64,000 nt of DNA from Euglena gracilis (taxonomy: Eukaryota > Euglenida > Euglenophyceae > Euglenales). Shown here one piece after another: positions 39,679 through 49,069 of the stretch. The position numbers were made by a program, and so were the translations under genes. Within the stretch, counting starts at the first letter, position 1, and the number at the start of each line of letters is the position of its first letter. The notes beneath the pieces were generated by a model. That model was not told the origin of the DNA, searched no databases, and saw only the letters and a program-made list of their open reading frames with translations. The stretch covers positions 19,077,285-19,141,284 of the forward strand of contig CP154956.1 in NCBI GenBank assembly GCA_039621445.1. The letters are read 5' to 3'.

Positions 39679-40105
39679 CATAGCTGGCACTTCGTTTAAA
39701 ACGAAGTCAAAAAAAACACGTTTTTTTAAAAAAAAAACATGTTTTTTTTAAAAAAAAAACAAAAAAACGCCATTGAGGGTCCAGGGCAAAAAAAATTTTG
39801 CCTTTAATTTTAGCTTTTTTTTGTCCATCCTCAGGCAGAGAAAGACCCCAAATTTGGGATGTTTCAAGTTGAAACATCCTAAAATGGCAGAAAAATGCCC
39901 TATTTTGACCATTCTTGTTGAAGACCTCCAAAAGTATTGGTTTTCAAGTCATTTGAGCTAAGATTGGTTCACCCTTGCGATCAAAGGCAAAATTTGGACC
40001 ATCATTTTCCCCTTTGTTTTTTTTGCCGTTTTTTTTGCCCGTTTTTTTTAATAAAAAACAAAAAAAACGTTTTTTTTAAAAAAAACAAAAAAAACGCCAG
40101 CTATG
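39679..40105. mobile_element. hAT-like miniature element with exact 8-bp duplication
   Basis: Termini CATAGCTGGC and GCCAGCTATG. The flanking 8-mer GTGGCCTC is present on both sides (39671-39678 and 40106-40113). Subterminal blocks are oligo-T/oligo-A (ACGTTTTTTTTAAAA type). The interior has no coding frame. Relatives lie at 49737-50139 and 63061-63467. Confidence 0.85.
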
Positions 40106-40354
40106 GTGGCCTCTTCTGCTTCCCCACAGTGCAATGAAGCGCCTTGTCAATCTGATGGAAGCCCAGATGCCCCCCCAAGTAGGCGATTTTTTGTCAGTTT
40201 TACGTAGTGCCGAACCCTTAGGAGTTGCAGCCGTGGATGCCCTTTTAGAAAAAAACCAAATGCACAAAGCAAAAGAAAATTGAATGGCATATCCTGGGTG
40301 ATAAATGAAAGCGGTGCACAACTAGTGCAATATCAGACAGCAAAATGCTGTGGA

Positions 40355-40549
40355 TTAACGCAGGGAAAGCTGACGAGGTTTGCACGAATGACACACCCAT
40401 GACCCATGTTTGGGCTCATGGCATAAATTCACACAACGCCAGTGGTATGAAAGGGGACAAACGTCACACCGCACTCGGTTCACATCACAACACGGGGAGC
40501 GAGGGGGAACGACCACACCACATCTGGCACACGTGGGCGGCTGACACAA
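40355..40549 (-). CDS. PHD-finger protein, C-terminal exon
   Basis: The minus-strand frame contains a complete C4HC3 PHD finger: CARC, 17 residues, CDVC, PLSY, HWRC, 13 residues with Trp two before the last pair, CHSC. It ends soon after in CKPRQLSLR and a stop at 40355. PHD fingers usually bind histone H3 tails and act in chromatin in the nucleus. A candidate splice acceptor TGTCAG|CC lies just before the finger, so this is probably the last exon; no ATG is well placed. An alternative is a PHD finger from a transposon protein. The likely upstream exon is at 40621-40872. Confidence 0.7.
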   Translation of the reverse strand: MCQPPTCARCGVVVPPRSPCCDVNRVRCDVCPLSYHWRCVNLCHEPKHGSWVCHSCKPRQLSLR

Positions 40550-40620
40550 GGCGGCGTTTTTTGAAATGACAGTGGTGGATCAATCAACCAGGCCGCCCAC
40601 GCACAAAGGAAAGTGTCCAG

Positions 40621-40872
40621 TTAGTTGTAGACAGCGCCAAGCTCACTGCACACCTCCTCGAAATCAAGGAGGTGAGCGAATGCGGATTGCTCTGTCCCTT
40701 CTGTCCCGGACACTTTCTTTTTGATAGCCTCCACCAGAAGGTTACTGTGCAGGGGGTCAATAGCAGGGTTCTTTCTTTTCTGCCAACCCTGCTTAATTGT
40801 AGCCAAAAATTCAGCAACTTTTGGGGGTTGTGGCAACATTCTATCCATGGTGTTTGCCGCTTTCTTCGCCAT
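40621..40872 (-). CDS. Possible first exon of the PHD-finger gene
   Basis: An ATG at 40872 in good context (AAAATGGCG) opens 83 codons: MAKKAANTMDRMLPQPPKVA, then FLATIKQGWQKRKNP, a Lys-rich helical segment and AFAHLLDFEEVCSELGAVYN. No family recognised. A GTGAGC donor lies near the end, and the PHD exon follows 72 bp downstream. The exon phases I tried do not join cleanly, so the link is tentative. Confidence 0.4.
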   Translation of the reverse strand: MAKKAANTMDRMLPQPPKVAEFLATIKQGWQKRKNPAIDPLHSNLLVEAIKKKVSGTEGTEQSAFAHLLDFEEVCSELGAVYN

Positions 40873-40964
40873 TTTCAGGAGAACACAGTGCGAAATAGCA
40901 CTTTTTGCTCTAAACCGAAAATCGGTGCAAGGTCAAGCATTGTGGGGGTTGGGGGGGGGGACCG

Positions 40965-40990
40965 GGCGCTTTCGGCGCCCGGTCCCCCCC
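40965..40990. repeat. GGGCGCTTTCGGCGCCC hairpin between G and C runs
   Basis: The block GGGGACCGGGCGC-TTTC-GGCGCCCGGTCCCC forms an almost perfect foldback, one of many GCGC-tetraloop hairpins in this window. Confidence 0.7.
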
Positions 40991-41196
40991 CCCAAAGTGC
41001 CCCCAATAACTTGGCCTTACACTCATATCTCGTTTTCCAGGACCAGGGGTTGGTTATCAATGTGTTCCAGGTCATCTCGACAATGTTTTCACATTTTGGT
41101 TTCTATTCACGGAATACAGGGCGTTACCCTCACCCCCCCACAAAGTGTCCCCCCCCAAAGTTGCCAAAATTTTTGGCAAATTTTGGTCAGGGCTGG

Positions 41197-41276
41197 ATAG
41201 AGGTAGAGGGATAGAGGTAGAGGTAGAGGTAGAGGTAGAGGTAGAGGTCACCTCCACCTCTACTATCCCTCTATGT
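41197..41276. repeat. (AGAGGT)n microsatellite with inverted partner
   Basis: About seven AGAGGT units are followed immediately by ACCTCCACCTCTAC, so the repeat can fold back on itself. A related array is at 41541-41620. Confidence 0.8.
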
Positions 41277-41540
41277 CACCTCAAGGTCAAATTTTTAAGG
41301 AAAGTGGCTTATCAAAGAAAATTTATGCCGAACGAAGGCAATTCTATGGGGAAAAAAATCAGAAATTGGCCATTCTTGTTACATATCTCTTACTACAATT
41401 TTTGAAACCACCCATCCGGATATTTTTTCTCATTTCTAACCATATAAGATGTGTTGAGATGCTAATTGGCCAAATTTGAGGCATTTGGAGCCTTTTGTTG
41501 CTCTTATTGGTGCCAGTTTATGACATTTTATGGACATAGA

Positions 41541-41620
41541 GGTGACATAGAGGTAGAGGTAGAGGTAGAGGTGGGTCAGATAGAGGTAGAGGACTTTGAC
41601 CTCTACCTCTACCTCTATCC
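41541..41620. repeat. Second (AGAGGT)n hairpin array
   Basis: Several AGAGGT units, then AGAGGACTTTGACCTCTACC and further inverted ACCTCT units. The same GAGGA(C/T)TTTGACCTCTACC hinge recurs at about 58800. Confidence 0.8.
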
Positions 41621-41804
41621 AGCCCTGTTTTGGTCCCCCCCCCTCAAAGTGGCCATTTCCTTTGGCACCAAAAGCACCGAAGGCCAAGATTTGACCCCCC
41701 CCAAAGTGTCCCACCTCCCAGAGTGGCCATTTTGGGGTCCAACGACGCCCAGGGGGTGGCCACTTTGAGGGGGTGAGACGCCCAGGGGGCGAGGGTATTT
41801 TCAA

Positions 41805-42062
41805 TTCACGAATACAGGCTGTATTCATGAATAGGGTATTCACAAAATACAGGCCGTATTTTGTGAATGGGATTTTAGAAAATTTTAGGCAACAAAAACG
41901 CCCCAAAGGTGCCCTAAACCATGGTGTGATGCACATCAACGAAATACAGGGCAGGCGCCGGGCCTCTTTAATTAACGGTTACAGAAAAATCATGGGTTAT
42001 AACCCGTTATACGGCCTGTATACGGGTTATGCCCACGATTTTTATATAAAAACCGTTAACCA
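41805..42062. repeat. Series of three hairpins with TACAGGCYGTAT-type cores
   Basis: Hairpin 1: ATTCACGAATACAG/TGTATTCATGAAT. Hairpin 2: ATTCACAAAATAC/GTATTTTGTGAAT. Hairpin 3 (41972-42062): a long imperfect foldback with outer arms TTAACGGTT/AACCGTTAA, AAAAATCATGGG/CCCACGATTTTT and core ATAACCCG/CGGGTTAT. Confidence 0.8.
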
Positions 42063-42084
42063 TTCACGGGCTTCCCGGGGGGTA

Positions 42085-42409
42085 GATCTGGCCTGGGGGG
42101 GGGGGGTTGTGGGCCGACCCTAGGGTCGGCCCACGGTCGCCAAAGGTCGCCAAAGGTCGCCAGGGTCGCCAACGGTCGTGGGTGGGTCGATGTCAAAAAA
42201 TGCGCTCCACGGCAAATTAGCGCAACTTACACACAAAATGAGTTGCACACACAAGGGATTTTGTTATTTTAGGGCCCTGGAACAGTTGCCTACGCCGCTA
42301 CATGGCAAAAAAGGCTGAGTAGGAAATACCCATAGCGACCTTTGGCGACCTTTGGCGACCGTGGGCCGACCCTAGGGTCGGCCCACAACCCCCCCCCCCA
42401 GGCCAGATC
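42085..42409. mobile_element. 325-bp miniature inverted-repeat element
   Basis: Ends GATCTGGCCTGGGG and CCCCAGGCCAGATC, continuing inward as TTGTGGGCCGACCCTAGGG and several GGTCGCCAAA units on both sides, giving ~75-bp inverted repeats. The interior is non-coding. No matching flanking duplication is evident. Confidence 0.85.
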
Positions 42410-42539
42410 CGGGAGCCCGGGCTTTCCCCACGTGAGAAAGTGGGGTCCGTTGGGGTCCTCTCCCTCGAGCCCTGGGCCCGGTTTGCCTTCGGTCACAACA
42501 CATTTAAAATCTGATGTACAAGAGGTGGCGACTTTGGTT

Positions 42540-42935
42540 TGATCTTCAAAGACGAGGAACGCATCCGGGGTGGCCTTCCAGCGACAAATTCCCTAGAGGG
42601 CAGCCGCAGACCCCCTCATTGTATAAAAAACAACTTAAATACAAAATGTTTTAATATCTACAATAAAAAACAAATTTTAAGACAAACGACTAAAATACCG
42701 GCTCATGCCTGAGCAGCTGCTTGGGGGTGTTGGGGTCGCGGGGGGGGGTCGGGGGGGGGGGGTGGCGGGGGGGGGGGGGAAATGGGTCTCGCGGCAGGTC
42801 ATGTGTGACTTGTGTGACGTCATACTATCCTCTAATTTTAGATCCCAATTAGGAATTTGCGTGCCATTTGGGTCCGAAAATAGGAATTAGGAATTTGGGA
42901 CCAATTGGCGCCAGGCAATCACCAACGGAGCTTTG
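42540..42935. other. No gene; G-run block and TTAGGAATTTG words
   Basis: Unique-looking sequence to 42700, then GTCGCGGGGGG-type runs, GTGTGACTTGTGTGACGTCA, and three TTAGGAATT words. Confidence 0.4.
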
Positions 42936-43235
42936 GCAGGGGGGGGGTCCCGAGGTCAGTTTTTTTCGCATTTTTTGGCACTTTTTGCTGTACTGTCTCA
43001 ACACAGGGGGGGTCCTGGGGTCCCAACTGTACTGCCAACCCCCCCTCAAAAATCGGCCAAAAAAAATGGCGCCGAAGGCGCCGGAAAAAAATTTTAAGGC
43101 CTTTTTTGGTCTAAAAAGGCCATTTTTGGTGTCAAAATTTTCATCTCTCGGGGGGGGGGGGGTCGGCACTGGGGGGAGGTCCCAAAAATCCCAACTGTAC
43201 ATGGGGGGGTCCCCAAAAAACCAACTGGACTGCCG
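42936..43235 (+). repeat. ~300-bp repeat, copy 1 (second copy at 55285)
   Basis: Order shared with 55285-55612: GGGGTCCCGAGGTCAG, TTTGGCACTTTTTGCTGTAC, TCCTGGGGTCCCAACTGTAC, a GGCGCCGAAGGCGCC hairpin, CATTTTTGGTGTCAA, TTTTCATCT..TCGGGG, GGTCGGCACT, and AACTGTAC near the end. Probably a non-autonomous transposon; its exact ends are hidden in G runs. Confidence 0.75.
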
Positions 43236-43257
43236 TCGCCCCAACAGTCGCTAGCGG

Positions 43258-43671
43258 CTAGTCGCCGGCGACCACCAAAAAATACATCACCAATTTCTCG
43301 CAAAGGAGCCTGTTTGTAACCGTCACCGTCACCGTCACCACCCTATTTGTAAGGTTGTCGGCTTTAGCCTGCAAAGGCTGGTGCAGTGGCTGAAAACTTC
43401 CTTGTGTGGCCTGTAAATGCTTGGTTTTGATTTCACCACTCCAAACCCACCTCAGTACTGAGCATTTGTCATTTCCTGTGTCGTTGGCAAAGGCTTTGGG
43501 TTGGACCATTCCTAAACAATTGGACCCTTCAAAAATCCGCGGCCACTGCGTCTTGTCCTGTATCTGCGTCCATTGCATCTTCCTTCCCCACTCCTTACAA
43601 CACTCATTGCATTTGCTGCTTTTCCTTTGCTTTGCTGCAGCAACATCTTTTTCGGCAAAGACAATTGCCAC
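43258..43671 (-). CDS. Possible coding fragment, unknown
   Basis: A 137-codon minus frame with protein-like composition in its middle (KSSKCNECCKEWGRKM, MVQPKAFANDTGNDKCSVLR) and a repeat-coded VTVTVTV stretch at its end. No family recognised. It overlaps repeat words in antisense, so it may be non-coding. Confidence 0.2.
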   Translation of the reverse strand: MAIVFAEKDVAAAKQRKSSKCNECCKEWGRKMQWTQIQDKTQWPRIFEGSNCLGMVQPKAFANDTGNDKCSVLRWVWSGEIKTKHLQATQGSFQPLHQPLQAKADNLTNRVVTVTVTVTNRLLCEKLVMYFLVVAGD

Positions 43672-44395
43672 ACCTCTGCAAAATTTTCAAGTGTCATTTT
43701 GCTGCAAACTGTTCACATTCTGTTACATTTTGCAAACCCTGTGGGCACCCCGTTGGGCGGACATGGTAGGTGCAGGAGGTACACCACCGAGGGCTTCAAA
43801 GGCAGGTTGAAAACAACATTGCAGATGGGTTGGGATGCAGTGGCCTGAAAGTGGGTAGAGTTGATACTGGACAAGATGCAGTGGACGCAAATACGGGACA
43901 AGATGCAGACACTGGACAAGATGCAGTGGATGCATGCTGACAAGATGCAATGGGGGTGTCTCCCCCGCGTCCCCCCCGTGTCCCACTTTGGAACCAAAAT
44001 TTTGTTCTCGAGACAGCAAAATTTAGGAGGCTGATTCCTAATTTCAGGCAAATTTGAGGTTAGTGATTCTTAATTTGGTGTGGGTGATTCCTAATTTGTG
44101 GTGGGTGATTCCTAATTTGGGGTTGGTGATTCCTAATTTGTTAAGGTTGAATGCCAATTTGGCTAAATTTTTCTCGTAGCAAATTCCTAATTTCACTGTC
44201 CCAAAAATGGCGACTCCCCCGCGTCTCCCCCACGTCCCCCCCCCGCGTCCCCCCTGCGTCCCCCCCGCGTCCCAGACACTCCCAATGGACGCAGATATTG
44301 GACAAGATGCAGTGGACACACAAGATGAGTGGATGCAGTTGTGGATAGTGGATGCCGATATTGGACAAAATGCAGTGGATGCAGATGCTGAATTA
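43555..44395. repeat. GGACAAGATGCAGTGGA and GATTCCTAATTT arrays
   Basis: The word GGACAAGATGCAGTGGA(T/C)GCA occurs several times at 43865-43950 and 44290-44390, with an inverted relative near 43555. In between, GTGATTCCTAATTT and variants occur about five times (44030-44200), bracketed by CCCCGCGTCCCCC tracts on both sides. Confidence 0.65.
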
Positions 44396-44397
44396 AC

Positions 44398-44480
44398 GTG
44401 ACCCCCCCCCTATTTGTCACCCCCCCCCCCCTAATAGTCGCCCCCCCCCTTGGGGGGGCGACAATTAGGGGGGGGGGTCG
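44398..44480. mobile_element. Minimal poly-C-capped foldback
   Basis: CCCCCCTATTTGTCACCCCC and CTAATAGTCGCCCCC pair with GGGGGCGACAATTAGGGGG; only a few bases of loop remain. Confidence 0.55.
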
Positions 44481-45484
44481 CTGAGCTCTTATCCCTTTAT
44501 GGGTAAGAGCGAAGCTTACCACTGGGGGAAAACCCCCCCCGAACCCCCCCCTCCCCCCCCCCTCGGGGCCACCTCGGGAACCGGCGGATTATCACCATGA
44601 TCCCGGCCCCGTTCCCGAAATTTTTTTTTTCAGTCGCGAGCGACTGGATTCCTAGTTTCCGAAGCACCTGGGTTTGACCCCCAACTCCCCGCCAGGCCCG
44701 AGTTATTCACGCGCGAAGGAGTCCAAACTGGGTAGGATTGGCCAACCCCCTTTTTAAGCCCCCCCCCCTCCTTTGGACGGCCAAAAAATGTCAATTTTCA
44801 AAATATCTCCAAAATGAAGCCAAATCAAAGGAAATGTCCGGAGACCTAATTTGAAGCCCTTGGAACGCCCCATCCACCGGTATTTTGATTTCCCCTCAAC
44901 TCCCCGCCTGGCCCGAGATACGGCCGTTTTTGGCCCGGATGGCCGTTTTGTACACTTTTTCCACTGTTCGACTTAGCCGTTTTCGGGGGGGTAGGGGTCA
45001 AAAAACGAATGTTTTCAAAATTTCTCGAAAATGATGCAAAATCAAAGGAAATATCCGGAGACCTAAATTGAAGCCCTTGGAACGCTCTATCTACTGGGAT
45101 TTTGGTTTCCCCGCAGCTCACCGCCCAGCCCGAGATACGGCCGTTTTTCGGCCAATTTAGGCCATTTTGTACACTTTTCCCCCTGTCCGACTTTCCGTTT
45201 TCGGCCAAAAAAGTCGAAAAAAATCGAAAATTTTTTTTTGCCCAAAACGATGTTTTTTGGCCTCCCGGACCCGGAAAAACTGTTTTTGAGCCGAAAACGA
45301 GCGTTTTTCGACCCGCCAGCGCCCCGTTTTGGGCCGCCGACCCATTGATTTTGGGTCAAAACCGGGTCAAAAAAGTCGAAAAAAATCGAAAAAAATTTTT
45401 TTTGCCCGAAACGATGTTTTTTGGCCTCCCGGACCCAGAAAAACTGTTTTTGAGCCGAAAATGAGCGTTTTTCGACCCGCCAGC

Positions 45485-45752
45485 GCCCTTTAGGGGTAAC
45501 GTGACCCCCCCCCTATATGACACCCCCCCGGGAGTGTTTTGACCCCCCTGGCGACTATTGGGGGGGGGTGACAATTAGGGGAGGGTATGGTATGGTTGGT
45601 ATGCCATAAATATGGCATATACATGGCTTTTATACATACCACCTCCCCCCCCCTTATTGACCGTGGGACCTCTCCATGGGACCCCCCTTTTGGTCAATTA
45701 GGGGGGGGGTCGCTGAGCTCTTATCCCTTTATGGGTAAGAGCGAAGCTTACC
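45485..45752 (+). mobile_element. Poly-C-capped foldback; inverted copy at 52.04 kb
   Basis: Contains TAACGTGACCCCCC, TGACACCCCC, GGAGGGTATGGTATGGTTGG, a TATGCCATAAATATGGCATA palindrome, ACCGTGGGACCTCTCCATGG and CTCTTATCCC..GGGTAAGAG. The segment 52036-52320 is its inverted, nearly identical copy. Confidence 0.75.

Positions 45753-45753
<1 letters not shown>

Positions 45754-45793
<40 letters not shown>
45754..45793. repeat. 40-base C run
   Basis: Uninterrupted C homopolymer directly after GGGTAAGAGCGAAGCTTACC. Its length in the real genome may differ, since such runs are hard to sequence. Confidence 0.85.
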
Positions 45794-45795
<2 letters not shown>

Positions 45796-46977
45796 GTCGG
45801 GGCCACCTCGGGAACCAACGGATTATCAACATGATCCCGGCCCCGTTCCCGGAATTTTTTTTGTCAGTCGCGAGCGACTGGATTCCTAGTTTCCGAATCA
45901 CCTGGGTTTGACCCCCAACTCCCCGCCAGGCCCGAGTTATTCACGCGCGAAGGGGTCCAAACTGGGTAGGATCGGCCCGCCCCCCCTGGATAAGCCCCCC
46001 CCCCCCTTTGGACTCTGCCATTTCGGCCAAAAAATGTCAATTTTCAAAATATCTCCAAAATGAAGCCAAATTAAAGGAAATATCCGGAGACCTAATTTGA
46101 AGCCCTTGGAACGCTCTATCTACTGGGATTTTGGTTTCCCCACAACTCCCCGCCCAGCCCGAGATACGGCCGTTTTTCGGCCAATTTAGGCCATTTCAGG
46201 CCATTTTGTACACTTTTCCCTCTGTTCGACTTAGCCATTTTCGGCCAAAAAAGTCGGAAAAAATCGAAAAAATTTTTTTGCCCGAAACGATGTTTTTTGG
46301 CCTCCCGGACCCGGAAAAACTGTTTTAGAGCCGAAAATGAGCGTTTTTCGACCCGCCGGCGCCCCGTTTTGGGCCGCCCACCCGTTGATTTTGGGTCAAA
46401 CCCGGGTCAAAAAAGTCGAAAGAAATCGAAAAATTTTTTTTTGCCCGAAACGATGTTTTTTGGCCTCCCGGACCCGGAAAAACTGTTTTAGAGCCGAAAA
46501 TGAGCGTTTTTCGACCCGCCAGCGCCCCGTTTTGGGCCGCCAACCCATTGACTTTGGGCCAAACCCGGGTCAAAAAAGTCGAAAAAAATCGAAAAAATTT
46601 TTTTTTGCCCGAAACGATGTTTTTTTGGCCTCCCGGACCCGGAAAAACTGTTTTTGAGCCTAAAATGAGCGTTTTTCGACCCGCCAGCGCCCCTTTTTGG
46701 ACCGCCAACCCATTGACTTCGGGCCAAAACCGGGTCAAAAAAGTCGAAAAAAATCGAAAAAAAATTTTGCCCGAAACGATGTTTTTGGGCCTCCCGGACC
46801 CGGAAAACCCGTTTTTGAGCACAAAAATGAGCGTTTTTCGACCCGCCAGCGCCCCGTTTCAGGCACAAAACCCTTGCATTTCAGTCCAAAGAGCTCCACG
46901 GAGTGGCTGGTATATATGCGGGGGTCAATGAAGGTGTGGTGGCGCGCTTATAAGAGCTCAGTATTCAAAACCTGCAA

Positions 46978-47180
46978 TTAGGGGGGGGGTTGGTCAATTA
47001 GTACCGTTAATTAGGGGGTGTTTCAGCACGGAATCCCCCCAGGCAGTCAATTAGGGGGGGGTTTGAAAAAAAAATCCCCGGGGCGTTTGGTCAATTAGGG
47101 GGGGGGGTCAATTAGGGGGGGGAGGTGGTACCGTTATATTATATATATAGGGGGGGGGGGTCAGTAATAGGGGGGGGGTC
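46978..47180. repeat. GTCAATTAGGGGG repeats
   Basis: Five or more occurrences of (G)TCAATTAGGGGGGG or ATTAGGGGGG variants separated by short unique words, related to the ends of the foldbacks at 45.5 and 52.1 kb. Confidence 0.65.
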
Positions 47181-47640
47181 CGGGTAAAAATCCCCGGGGT
47201 CCGGGGTTATTGGAGGGTTAGGTCAAGGGGGGGGTCAAATTCGGGGGCGGGGGGGGGGCTACCGAATCGGGGGGGACAGTACACCCCAACGGGCACCCAA
47301 AAATCTTCCGAAAACGGCCGAACTGTCCCCACCAAGGGGGAGTGGCGGGGACGTACCCGGGTCTGGGGGACCGGTCCTTTAGGGATAGGGTTAGGGCGGA
47401 TTTGGGATTGGGAGGGGGGAGATTGGCGTTTCGGCGGAATTTCGGGGGGTTTTTCGGTGACCGAATCGGGGATTTCAAGTGAAATCACACGGCGCCACTT
47501 CCGAAACGCGGCGGCCGAATCCCCAAAAGGTGCCAATTTTCGGCGGCCGATCCCAACCCTACTATTCCTAAAATTAAGGGTTAAATCTCCCCGGATCCGA
47601 CCAATTTGGTCTGGATCCGCAACCCTCCGGGGCCCCGCGC
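47181..47640. other. No gene; GC-rich unique-looking stretch
   Basis: Frames on both strands (for example 47207-47536, minus) are Pro/Arg-rich with no domain; the reverse-complementary CCGAATC-type words suggest repeat-derived DNA. Confidence 0.35.
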
Positions 47641-47644
47641 GGCC

Positions 47645-48060
47645 CTTCCGGGGTATACTACACCGGACCCGGGGTATACTCCCAGACCCCCCTGGAGTCT
47701 TTACTTGGACCCCCCCGGGGGGGGGGGCAAGTAAAGACCGGCTGCCATATATAGAGAGAGAGATATAGAGAGAGGAGAGATATATAGAGATAATTATATA
47801 GATAGATATAGAGATTATATATATAGAAAGAGAGTATATATTATATATATAATATATATATATATAGATAGAGAGATATATATATATATATATCTCTTTA
47901 TATAGATATATATATATATATCTATCTAATATCTACATACATATATATACATATATATACCCCTTCCGGGGTAAACTACACCGGACCCGGGGTATACTAC
48001 CCAGACCCCCCTGGAGTCTTTACTTGGCCCCCCCGGGGTGGGGGGGGCAAGTAAAGACCG
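47645..48060. repeat. Paired GTCTTTACTTG hairpins around an AT microsatellite
   Basis: The ~100-bp segment CCTTCCGGGGTA..CTACACCGGACCCGGGG, ending in GTCTTTACTTG-(C/G runs)-CAAGTAAAGAC-CGGCTGCCA, occurs at 47645-47745 and 47960-48066. The two flank ~200 bp of TATATA/GAGAGA sequence. Each carries a 12-bp perfect stem. Confidence 0.8.
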
Positions 48061-48065
48061 GCTGC

Positions 48066-48262
48066 CACATATATATATATATATATATATATATTCATAT
48101 ATATATGTGTGTGTGTGTTATATACATATATATGTATGTATACATATATATACATATATTTCTTTATACATATGTATCTCTGTACATATATATGTATAAT
48201 ATAAATATATATATATATATATGTGTGTATACATATATATGTACATATATATACATATACGG
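48066..48262. repeat. TA/TG-rich microsatellite
   Basis: ATATATATGTGTGTG- and ATACATATATGT-type sequence; frames here encode only (YI)n peptides. Confidence 0.85.
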
Positions 48263-48613
48263 GGGGCGAGGGTTGGAGATACAGGAGATATAGGAGGTGA
48301 GAAAACCTACCTATACCTGCACCTATACCCATATCTTCCTATATCCCTATACCCCTATATCCAACCCCGGCAGTGATCCAAACAATCCATCCCTGTGTTG
48401 AATGTTGAGTTTCGCCAAGTTCTCATAAATTGGTGGCACATGCGATTGTGTAGTGGCGCCTTGTGACGAAAGGGGGGGGGGTGCTGGCCTTAGAACGGGG
48501 CCAGCCACAGTGGGGACCACCCTGACCCCCCATGACTCCCCCCCCCCCCGCGACCCGCACCACCCCCTTAAAAAAATAAGCCGTTTTTTTGTTTCAAAAA
48601 ACAAGCCGTTTTT

Positions 48614-48730
48614 TTTTCATCTGTCTCGGGGGGGGGTTGGAAGTGGGGGGGAGGGGGGGTCCCAGGAGGGGGGGGGTTGGAACTGTACAGGGGGGGGGAG
48701 GGGGGGTCCCAAGGTTTGACCAACTGTACC
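48614..48730 (+). repeat. Second copy of the 37.7-kb CATCTGTCTCGGGG repeat
   Basis: Matches 37741-37865 almost base for base, but its end CAACTGTACTGCC is interrupted at CAACTGTAC by the adjoining foldback. Confidence 0.75.
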
Positions 48731-48896
48731 CCCCCCCTTTATTGTCCCCCCCCCCTTTATTGTCCCCGGGCCCCGGCCGACGGGGGGTTTTTTTGGCCCG
48801 GTCAATGAAATTCCTTTGGTACCCCTTTATTGTCCCCCCCCTTTATTGTCCGGTCGGGCCTCCCGGGGGCAGGTCGGTGGGACAATAAAGGAGGGG
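48729..48896 (+). mobile_element. Poly-C/TTATTGTCC foldback, copy 1
   Basis: Ends CCCCCCTTTATTGTCCCC and GGTGGGACAATAAAGGAGG. Inside are GGGCCCCGGCCGACGGGG, TTTTTTTGGCCC, TCAATGAAATTCCTTTGGTA and a TCGGGCCTCCCGGGGG hairpin. Copies at 50905-51062 and 53611-53779 have the same order. TAC lies directly outside both ends (possible short duplication). Confidence 0.75.
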
Positions 48897-49069
48897 GGTA
48901 CCATCCCCCCCATGTAAGACCCCCCCTCGGGAGCCAAAAAAATGTATTACCGCGCGCTCCACGGTAGCTGTAAATCCCCTGCCACAGGGGTCGGGGCAGG
49001 GGGGGTCACGGGGGGGGGGGGGCATGCGTCTTTGCAGGTGGTCGGGAGGCAACATCCATAACGTTGCAT

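Larger units (their letters stand above)
44570..46860 (-). repeat. Duplicated ~1.2-kb block with internal ~160-bp tandem units
   Basis: The sequence starting GGCCACCTCGGGAACC (44570 and 45800), through TCAGTCGCGAGCGACTGGAT and GTCCAAACTGGGTAGGAT, to GGAGACCTAATTTGAAGCCC occurs twice. Inside and after it, a ~160-bp unit (AGCGTTTTTCGACCCGCC, CATTGATTTTGGGTCAAA, GTCGAAAAAAATCGAAAAA, AAACGATGTTTTTTGGCC, CCGGACCCGGAAAAACTG) is repeated once or twice at 45200-45490 and about four times at 46270-46860. Non-coding. Confidence 0.8.

Noticed and set aside
42085-42409. Target-site duplication for the 325-bp element
   Set aside because: Flanking bases (GGGGGGTA and CGGGAGCC) do not match; any similarity is limited to GGG/CCC tracts.
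45587-45742. A 52-codon stretch identical to one on the opposite strand at 52065-52220
   Set aside because: Identity follows from DNA-level duplication of a foldback element; the peptide includes sequence from poly-G and palindromes and has no start or family support.
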